Assembly: GCA_003694825.1 (NCBI GenBank)
Contig: RFJS01000079.1
Location: 1 to 8,089 of the forward strand
From: Verrucomicrobiota bacterium
GTDB lineage: Bacteria; Verrucomicrobiota; Verrucomicrobiia; Opitutales; Opitutaceae
Length of the DNA stretch: 8,089 bases
Direction of reading: 5' to 3'
Positions within the stretch are counted from its first letter, which is position 1; the number at the start of each line of letters is the position of its first letter. Positions 1-4,906 of the stretch are shown here, piece by piece. Position numbers and translations under genes: made by a program. The notes under the pieces were generated by a model. That model was not told the origin of the DNA. It saw only the letters and a program-made list of their open reading frames with translations, and did no database searches.

Positions 1-585
1 AGCGATCTCTCGCTGCGTGCCAATTTCCAGTGGAAGGACAAACACAGCGAATTCCGCGCCCAGGGACGCTATCTCTTCGGAGAGACCAATGACGAGAAAT
101 CCACCGACAACCTTTTCGGTTCGCTCCGCTACCGCCGCAATTTCGCTCCCGGATCCTTCGGCAACTTCGAGACCCGCTACGAGCGCGATCCCATCAAACG
201 CATCGATTACGACCTTCAGCAGTCGATTGGCGCCGGCCATCGCCTCATCGAAAACAAAAAGATGCAGCTATCGCTCGGTGCCGGCGGCGCCGCCATCTTT
301 CGGAGCACGCAGACCACCGAACCGGGCTGGACCTACGCCCTCGATGCCTTTCAGGACTTCAATTACGAGATCAACGGGCGCTTCACCTTCAACCAGGACT
401 TCACCATGCTCGCCAAGCCCATGGAGAACAACGAGTTGTCCATCAAGCTGAAGGCCGCTCTCATCGGCACGATCACCAACTCGATCAACATGACGATGCG
501 CTACGAGCTGGATTACGACAACTCGCTGCTGCCCGACGCCCGCACCAGCGAGCGATGGATCACCTCCATCGCCTACGTCTTCTGA
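1..585 (+). CDS. DUF481 family outer-membrane protein (C-terminal part)
   Basis: This is the last 194 codons of a gene whose start lies left of the window. The open frame begins at base 1 and ends with TGA at 583-585. The protein alternates polar and hydrophobic residues in short strands, with phrases such as FQWKDKHSEFRAQGRYLFGE, LFGSLRYRRNF, RYERDPIKRIDYDLQQSIG and AGHRLIENKKMQLSLGAG. It ends in an aromatic residue (AYVF), as outer-membrane beta-barrels commonly do for assembly by the BAM complex. This pattern matches the DUF481 / YdiY 'salt-induced outer membrane protein' family, whose molecular function is not established. The signal peptide and N-terminal part are not visible. It faces the rsfS-nadD pair, so the downstream gap is convergent. 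Family assignment is by remembered pattern; another small barrel family is possible. Confidence 0.75.
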   Translation, partial: SDLSLRANFQWKDKHSEFRAQGRYLFGETNDEKSTDNLFGSLRYRRNFAPGSFGNFETRYERDPIKRIDYDLQQSIGAGHRLIENKKMQLSLGAGGAAIFRSTQTTEPGWTYALDAFQDFNYEINGRFTFNQDFTMLAKPMENNELSIKLKAALIGTITNSINMTMRYELDYDNSLLPDARTSERWITSIAYVF

Positions 586-598
586 GTCCGCCCGGTGG

Positions 599-683
599 CA
601 GCAGGCAGCCTGCCTGCTGTAAACTTGTGGCGGCAGGCTGCCAGCCTGCCGAAACCCGTCGCAACAGGCTGCCAGCCTGTTGC
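599..683. repeat. Cluster of three perfect GC-rich palindromes
   Basis: Three inverted repeats follow one another. Unit 1 (599-619) has 10-base arms cagcaggcag / ctgcctgctg. Unit 2 (632-650) has 9-base arms ggcaggctg / cagcctgcc. Unit 3 (661-683) has 11-base arms gcaacaggctg / cagcctgttgc. Each has a single central C. The spacers are 12 and 10 bases, and both contain AAAC near their left end. Units 2 and 3 share the core CAGGCTGCCAGCCTG. The arms are perfect while the flanks differ, so selection or copying acts on the hairpin itself. The cluster lies between two convergent genes, the typical place for REP-like intergenic repeats. No T-run follows any unit, so classic terminator function is not supported, although the hairpins could protect mRNA 3' ends. 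Confidence 0.85.
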
Positions 684-766
684 CCCCAACTCCTCCACGC
701 CCACAAGCCGCCGCCCCCTGCCGAATCGTCCCTCCCCTGCGGGCGGGAAACCGTCGGTCCGGCCGT

Positions 767-1159
767 TCAGCGCAGGCTCGCGCCGACCTCCTCCGCAGAG
801 AGCGCAGCCGCGTCACCCCACAGCCGCTCGATCTGGTAGTGGGCTCGCATTTCCGGCAGGAAGACGTGCACCATGATGTCGAAGGCGTCCACGACCACCC
901 ATCCGCTTCCGGGCTCCGCATCACGGCCGAGAATCTCCGTGCCCGTCTCATCCAGGACGCGATCCACCTCAATGCGCAGCGCCCGCAGGTGAGGCTCCGA
1001 AGTCCCCGTCGCCAGCACCAGATAGTTGGTAATCGAGGACTTCTCGCCAACATCGAGCATGACAATATCCTCGGCCTTCTTGTCCTCGAGGGCGGCTCGG
1101 ATCGCGCTCAACACGCGCAGCGTTTCGGGGTCGTGTGATCGGGTCGGTTTGTTGGCCAT
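767..1159 (-). CDS. rsfS: Ribosomal silencing factor RsfS
   Basis: A 130-residue protein of the RsfS/Iojap (DUF143) family. These proteins bind ribosomal protein uL14 on the large subunit and block joining with the small subunit when nutrients are scarce. Family marks seen here: an N-terminal helix (LRVLSAIRAALEDKKAEDIV), then MLDVGEKSSITNYLVLATGTSEPHLRAL, and the C-terminal block WVVVDAFDIMVHVFLPEMR followed by YQIERLWGDA. The length is normal for the family. I chose the ATG at 1159; a TTG one codon upstream (1162) would add one residue. There is no strong ribosome binding site, only GGATA in an AT-rich patch. The gene starts 11 bases after the nadD stop, so the two are very likely co-transcribed and translationally close. 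Confidence 0.93.
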   Translation of the reverse strand: MANKPTRSHDPETLRVLSAIRAALEDKKAEDIVMLDVGEKSSITNYLVLATGTSEPHLRALRIEVDRVLDETGTEILGRDAEPGSGWVVVDAFDIMVHVFLPEMRAHYQIERLWGDAAALSAEEVGASLR

Positions 1160-1170
1160 CAATTATCCAA

Positions 1171-1785
1171 TTATCGATAGAGAGAATCAGCTTCGATTCG
1201 TGCGTAAACTTTCTCGGGAAGGAAATAGCGAATCGGGCGTCCAGTGCGAATCCGTTCGCGAATTTCACTCGAGGAAATCTCCATCATGTGCCCGCGCACC
1301 GGATGGAGCCGCAATCCCGGAACGGTTTTTACTTCCACGGCGGGAAACCCCGGCCGCGTCACCACGGCGAACTGCACCAGTTCGGCCAGCGCCTCGATGG
1401 CGCGCCACTCCGCCAGCCGGGCGGCCTGATCGGCACCGACAATCCAGAAGAGATCCGCGCGCGGCGACAGACGCCGCAGCTCCCTTGCCGTATCGATCGT
1501 GTAGCTCTCACCGCCGCGCCGCAGCTCCAGATCGGACACCTCGAAACGAGGATTTCCCTCGATGGCCAGACGCACCAGCTCATAGCGCGCCCACTCCGAG
1601 ACGCGATGCGGTCGCTCCTTCAGCGGCGCACGGCAGGCCGGCATGAAGACCACCCGGTCCAGCGCCAGCGCTTCCGCCGCGTCCTGAGCGATGACCAGAT
1701 GCCCGAGGTGCACGGGATCAAAGCTCCCGCCGAGCACCCCCACTCGCTCCCGGCCTTGCGCCGCGTTGCTGTCAGAGCCCTTCAT
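1171..1785 (-). CDS. nadD: Nicotinate-nucleotide adenylyltransferase NadD
   Basis: A cytoplasmic enzyme of NAD synthesis. It transfers AMP from ATP to nicotinate mononucleotide, giving deamido-NAD. The 204-residue product carries the nucleotidyltransferase signature GGSFDPVHLGHL (residues 19-30, with HxGH at 26-29), the substrate region GESYTIDTARELRRL, DLFWIVGADQ, and the C-terminal ATP-binding motif ISSSEIR (170-176) followed by GRPIRYFLPEKVYARI. Length is typical for NadD. The start is uncertain: ATG at 1785 puts the first strand close to the N-terminus as usual, but its GGAG touches the ATG with no spacing. Tandem ATGs at 1833/1830 would add 15-16 residues, and the frame stays open further upstream without family resemblance. 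The stop TAA lies 11 bases before rsfS, its usual partner. Confidence 0.93.
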   Translation of the reverse strand: MKGSDSNAAQGRERVGVLGGSFDPVHLGHLVIAQDAAEALALDRVVFMPACRAPLKERPHRVSEWARYELVRLAIEGNPRFEVSDLELRRGGESYTIDTARELRRLSPRADLFWIVGADQAARLAEWRAIEALAELVQFAVVTRPGFPAVEVKTVPGLRLHPVRGHMMEISSSEIRERIRTGRPIRYFLPEKVYARIEADSLYR

Positions 1786-2036
1786 CTCCAGCCCGGTGTG
1801 CGGGGAACACGCCGCGATGACAACCTTCATCATCGCCGGAAGCCCCCGGCGTGCGCGCTCGCCGGCAATCCTCGCACCGGTGCCGATCCCCGACCGCCCA
1901 CATGTCCCGCGTACGCCCCTCGCCACGTCACAGAAACCGGTCCATGGACACGCCGGACTCCCACCGCGCCCCCCGCCAGGGCCGCCCGGCAAACCACCTC
2001 CCGGGTGTCAAAACACCGGCCTCGCACACAAAGTTG

Positions 2037-2064
2037 TTGTGACACTGCCGCCATTGGATAAGCT
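2037..2064 (+). promoter_or_regulatory. Possible sigma-70-type promoter
   Basis: TTGTGA (2037-2042) is followed after 16 bases by TAAGCT (2059-2064), inside the only AT-leaning patch of this gap (attggataagct). Both boxes are imperfect: the -35 shares TTG and the final A with TTGACA, and the -10 shares three of six bases with TATAAT. Transcription would start near 2071 and run into the structured stretch and terminator that follow. The call rests on position and composition only. Confidence 0.3.
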
Positions 2065-2070
2065 GGCTGC

Positions 2071-2226
2071 ATGACCTGCTCGGTTACCCTGCCTGCGGAG
2101 GACACTGTCGCCCCGAGGGTATCTGTTGACCGTCGCGGGTCCTCGACAGTCCTGTCGCCGGCCCCCCCACGACGACGCCACCCGTCAACCCAGACCCATG
2201 GGTCCATAGTGGACCGTGGGTTTTTT
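2071..2226 (+). ncRNA. Candidate structured leader RNA or small RNA
   Basis: Reading rightward from the possible promoter, this stretch contains several compatible helices. TACCCT (2085-2090) can pair with AGGGTA (2116-2121). GTTGAC plus CGTCG (2125-2130, 2131-2135) can pair with CGACG (2173-2177) and GTCAAC (2184-2189), making 11 pairs interrupted by one 6-base bulge. CGACAG/CTGTCG (2144-2149 / 2152-2157) forms an inner hairpin, in practice CGAC/GTCG with a 6-base loop. The terminator hairpin comes last. The ordered, nested layout ending in an intrinsic terminator is what a short RNA or an attenuated mRNA leader looks like. I recognise no known family: it lacks SRP RNA, tmRNA and RNase P signatures, and I could not fit it to 6S RNA. 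GC-rich DNA folds easily, so confidence is modest. Confidence 0.35.
2194..2226 (+). terminator. Intrinsic terminator just upstream of the EF-G-like start codon
   Basis: The inner stem GGTCCA (2201-2206) / TGGACC (2210-2215) has loop TAG. An outer stem ACCCA (2194-2198) / TGGGT (2217-2221) lies beyond a small internal loop. The hairpin runs straight into six Ts (2221-2226). This is a good rho-independent terminator shape for rightward transcription. It ends 20 bases before the ATG at 2247, so it either ends a short upstream transcript or controls read-through into the EF-G-like gene. Confidence 0.75.
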
Positions 2227-2246
2227 CATCTCTGTTTGCCTCTCTC

Positions 2247-4337
2247 ATGAAAGACTACCCATCGAGCGAACTGCGCAACTTCGCCATCGTCGGCCATGCC
2301 TCATCCGGCAAGACCATGCTCTCCGAAGCCATGCTCGCCTGCAGCGGCGTGATCGGCCGACTCGGCAGCATCGCCGCCGGCACCACCGTATCCGACTACC
2401 ACGTGAGCGAAAAGGAGCACGGCATCTCCGTGCACGCCTCCATGCTCCACACCGAGTGGCTCGGCAGGAAATTCAACATCATCGACACCCCGGGCTACCA
2501 GGACTTCATGGCCGAGGGGCTCGGCGCGCTCCGCGTCGGCGATTTCGCCCTCGTGGTCATCAACGCCCTCCAGGGCGTCGCCGTCGGCACGGACAAGGTC
2601 TGGGAATACGCCGATCGCGAAAAGCTCCCGAAGATGATCGCCGTCAACGCCCTCGACAAAGAGCATGTCGACTTCGACGACGTCCTTGCCCAGGCGCGGG
2701 AACACTTCGGGCGCAACGTCTTTCCCATGACCCTTCCGGTCAACGCCGGCCCCGGTTTCAACCAGGTGCTCGACGTCATGCGCAACGAGCTGATCACCTA
2801 CAAGACCGACGGCTCCGGCAAATACGAAGAGGCGCCGGCCACCGGTGAACTCGCCGACAGGGTCAAGGAACTCCATCGCGAACTCATCGAATACGTCGCC
2901 GAGTCCGACCCCACCCTCATGGAGAAGTTCTTCGAACAGGACGGCCTCTCCGAAGAAGAGATGCGCGCCGGGCTCCACCACGCCATTCAGGAAAGAGTCT
3001 TCACACCGCTTTTCGCCGTCTCCGCCGAGCAGAACATCGGCGTGGCCCGGCTCATGGACTTTATCGCGAAGTATGGCTCCTCCCCCGTCGACCGTCTCTC
3101 CGTCGACGCGCTCGATGCCTCCGGCAACCCCATCGAAATCGCCCTCAACGGCCCCGACCCGGTCTGCTACGTTTTCAAAACCATGAACGAACCCGGCGTC
3201 GGCGAACTCTCCTTCTTCCGCGTCTACTCCGGCACGGTCGAGAGTGGCTCCGAGCTCTTCAACGCCTCGCGCAAGCTCACCGAGCGCGTCGGCCAGCTCT
3301 ACATCCTCAACGGCCACGACCGCACCCCTGTCCCCAAGCTCCATGCCGGTGACATCGGCGCCGCCGTCAAGCTCCGCGACACCCACACCGGCGACACCCT
3401 CTGCAGCCCCAGGGCTCCGGTCTCCCTGCCCCGCGTCGAATACCCGAAACCCAACATCCACGGCGCCCTCAAACTCCGCAACCAGGGCGACGACGAGAAG
3501 ATCGCTGTCGGACTCGCCACCCTTCACGAAGAAGACCCGACCTTCCTCTGGCGGGTCGACAACGAGATCCACCAGACCATCATCTCCGGGCAGGGCGAAC
3601 TCCACCTCCAGGTCATCATCGAACGGCTCAAACGCCGCTTCAACGTCGAGGTCGACCTCGAGGAACCCCGCGTGCCCTACCGCGAGACGATCCAGGGCAA
3701 GGCCGACTCCAAATACCGCCACAAAAAACAAACCGGCGGCGCCGGCCAGTTCGCCGAAGTCTGGCTGCGCATCGAACCGGGCCCACGCGACTCCGGCATC
3801 GATTTCAAACAGAGCCTCGTCGGCACCAACGTCGACCGCGTCTTCGTTCCCTCCGTCGAAAAAGGCGTCCGCCAGGCCTGCGAAGAGGGCATCCTCGCCG
3901 GCTACAAGGTAGTCGACGTCAAAATCGACTTCTACGACGGCAAGATGCATCCGGTCGATTCCAAGGACATCGCCTTTCAGATCGCCGGTTACTTCGCCTT
4001 CAAAGAGGCCTTCGAAAAAGCCCGGCCCCGCCTCCTCGAGCCCATCTACAACGTCACCGTAACGGTCCCGGACGAAAATCTCGGCGACATCATGGGCGAT
4101 ATTTCCTCCCGCCGTGGCCGCATCCTCGGCGTTGAGGCCGACGGCCGCTTCCAGACGGTCAAAGCGCAGATTCCCCAGAAGGAACTCTACCGTTACAGCA
4201 CCCACGTGCGTTCACTCACCGGAGGCCGTGGCATCCACACCGAAGAATTCAGCCACTACGAAGAAATGCCGCCGGAGCTCGAGCAGCGCGTCATCGCCGA
4301 GGCCAAAGCCCGTCGCGAGGCGGCCCACGCGCACTGA
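2247..4337 (+). CDS. EF-G-like translational GTPase (EF-G2/FusA2 type)
   Basis: The 696 residues cover all EF-G domains. Domain I (1-285) has the P-loop GHASSGKT (16-23), switch I ending HGIS (58-61), DTPG (80-83), a G4 motif reading NALD (134-137) instead of NKxD, and G5 SA (259-260). Domain II is about 292-390 and domain III about 400-475 (SGQGELHLQVIIERLKRRF). Domain IV (about 478-598) keeps the tip YDGKMHPVDSKDIAFQIAG with His568, as in translocating EF-G. Domain V is about 600-685. The N-terminus MKDYPSSELRNFAIVGH matches the EF-G-like family, which supports this ATG, yet upstream bases are pyrimidine-rich with no Shine-Dalgarno. True EF-G usually sits with rpsL/rpsG/tufA; this gene stands alone between two terminators and has divergent G motifs, so it is probably a paralogue. 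Its role (alternative translocation, recycling or stress translation) is unknown. Confidence 0.92.
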   Translation: MKDYPSSELRNFAIVGHASSGKTMLSEAMLACSGVIGRLGSIAAGTTVSDYHVSEKEHGISVHASMLHTEWLGRKFNIIDTPGYQDFMAEGLGALRVGDFALVVINALQGVAVGTDKVWEYADREKLPKMIAVNALDKEHVDFDDVLAQAREHFGRNVFPMTLPVNAGPGFNQVLDVMRNELITYKTDGSGKYEEAPATGELADRVKELHRELIEYVAESDPTLMEKFFEQDGLSEEEMRAGLHHAIQERVFTPLFAVSAEQNIGVARLMDFIAKYGSSPVDRLSVDALDASGNPIEIALNGPDPVCYVFKTMNEPGVGELSFFRVYSGTVESGSELFNASRKLTERVGQLYILNGHDRTPVPKLHAGDIGAAVKLRDTHTGDTLCSPRAPVSLPRVEYPKPNIHGALKLRNQGDDEKIAVGLATLHEEDPTFLWRVDNEIHQTIISGQGELHLQVIIERLKRRFNVEVDLEEPRVPYRETIQGKADSKYRHKKQTGGAGQFAEVWLRIEPGPRDSGIDFKQSLVGTNVDRVFVPSVEKGVRQACEEGILAGYKVVDVKIDFYDGKMHPVDSKDIAFQIAGYFAFKEAFEKARPRLLEPIYNVTVTVPDENLGDIMGDISSRRGRILGVEADGRFQTVKAQIPQKELYRYSTHVRSLTGGRGIHTEEFSHYEEMPPELEQRVIAEAKARREAAHAH

Positions 4338-4375
4338 CCGCCGGCCTCGCGCTCACCCCGATTCATCCCCCGACG

Positions 4376-4415
4376 AAACGGGTGCGCCCATCTCAGGGCG
4401 CACCCGTTTTCTTTT
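4376..4415 (+). terminator. Strong intrinsic terminator after the EF-G-like gene
   Basis: A perfect 14-base-pair stem, aaacgggtgcgccc (4376-4389) with gggcgcacccgttt (4396-4409), encloses a 6-base loop (atctca). The right arm runs into TTTT-C-TTTT (4407-4415). It begins 38 bases after the EF-G-like stop codon. This is one of the clearest signals in the window. It should uncouple the EF-G-like gene from the NRPS-PKS gene, which therefore needs its own promoter. Confidence 0.95.
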
Positions 4416-4570
4416 CGCTCTTTCTTCAGCGCCTCCCGGCATCCGTGCCCTCGCGGCTCAATCCGGATCCCTGCCCGTCGATGACGAAGATTCTGCTCTC
4501 TGGTCCCTGCCCCGTCATGATTCTGTCGCAACGGAATTGCTCCAGCAGCACCCCCCTTTGCCGCACGGTC

Positions 4571-4717
4571 GCCCCTGCCATCAAGAGCGCCTTCGCGGCC
4601 CTCGCCAGTAAAGAACCTGAAAAAATCGCCCTCGTCTTCAACGGGCGTCCTATCACCTACGGCGAACTCCACACCATGGCGGGCCGGCTCGCCCGCAAGA
4701 TCCTCGCCAGCCCCTGA
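4571..4717 (+). pseudogene. Orphan N-terminal fragment of an AMP-binding (adenylation) domain
   Basis: The frame ends at TGA 4715-4717 and its last 48 residues read like the start of an adenylation or acyl-CoA ligase domain: AIKSAFAALASKEPEKIALV, then FNGRPITYGELHTMAGRLARKIL. In the family this is the 'F..A...P..IALVF....TYxEL...A.RLA..L' opening. Nothing after the stop continues the domain in any forward frame (the next expected parts are the LKxGxxxVPLD block and the TSGSTG loop). An ATG at 4517 could start a 66-residue peptide, but the residues before about 4571 look non-coding. The fragment shares the reading frame of the large synthetase downstream but is not a near copy of its N-terminus. 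It is probably a decayed remnant or recombination scar; a real small protein is less likely. Confidence 0.5.
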
Positions 4718-4906
4718 CCCCGGGCGCAGCCCCGTCATCGCCTCGGCCACGCCGCGCCTGCCATCGCTCACGTAGAGGATTTCATCGTGCCGGCACCCAT
4801 CCCGCCCGCGGGATTCACCCGGCTACTACCCCGTTGTTTCCGCACCGGGCACGGTAAACCTCCGCCGCCATTTCTCCGACTGACAGTCTGCGGAGAGACA
4901 CAGTCC
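4718..4906. other. Upstream region of the NRPS-PKS gene
   Basis: These 189 bases follow the orphan fragment. They hold a perfect 10-base palindrome GTGCCGGCAC (4787-4796), which could be an operator half-site pair, and a foldable leader around the ribosome binding site (listed separately). I see no clear -35/-10 pair. The frame is open from 4718 to 4907 in phase with the synthetase, but the translation is Pro/Arg-rich with no family resemblance, so I do not extend the gene upstream. Confidence 0.5.
4860..4897 (+). promoter_or_regulatory. Ribosome binding site of the NRPS-PKS gene inside a possible hairpin
   Basis: GGAGAG (4892-4897) sits 9 bases before the ATG at 4907 and decides this start; it is the best Shine-Dalgarno in the window. 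Two upstream segments can pair with it: CTCCGC (4860-4865) with GCGGAG (4890-4895), or CTCCG (4874-4878) with CGGAG (4891-4895), the latter strengthened by GACT (4878-4881) / AGTC (4885-4888) closing a GAC loop (G4878 can join only one of the two stems). The pairings exclude each other. Control of translation by occlusion is an inference. Confidence 0.5.

Larger units (their letters stand above)
1786..2246. other. Divergent intergenic region between nadD and the EF-G-like gene
   Basis: These 461 bases have no convincing protein-coding gene. The left half (1786 to about 2030) is very GC-rich. The nadD frame stays open through it, but the translation is low-complexity Gly/Arg/Pro. A hairpin lies at 2001-2019 (ccgggtgt / acaccgg around CAAA, one bulged G) with no T-run. 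The right half holds a possible rightward promoter, a foldable transcript region and an intrinsic terminator, listed separately. A perfect TTGACA occurs on the minus strand at 2011-2006, but no AT-rich -10 follows at 16-18 bases, so I cannot name the nadD promoter. Confidence 0.7.

Noticed and set aside
599..683. CRISPR array or bidirectional terminator for the palindrome cluster
   Set aside because: Spacers are only 10-12 bases, far too short for CRISPR, and no unit is followed by a T-run on either strand.
1786..1992. N-terminal extension of NadD up to an in-frame start near 1992
   Set aside because: The added residues (PGGPGGGRGG and similar) are unlike any NadD, and the family needs only a few residues before the GGSFDP motif.
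1983..2011. Minus-strand promoter from the perfect TTGACA at 2011-2006
   Set aside because: The expected -10 position is CCGGGC-type sequence with no AT content, so a sigma-70 promoter is not supported.
2071..2226. 6S RNA, SRP RNA, tmRNA or RNase P RNA
   Set aside because: No GGAA-type SRP tip, no tmRNA ends and no RNase P core (GAGGAAAGTC) were found, and I could not draw the long closed rod with a central bubble of 6S RNA.
2301..4205. Long antisense open frame (634 codons) across the EF-G-like gene
   Set aside because: The translation is Gly/Val/Asp/Glu-rich with no family motif. It is the mirror of a gene with strong C/G third-position bias, and the sense strand has clear EF-G domains.
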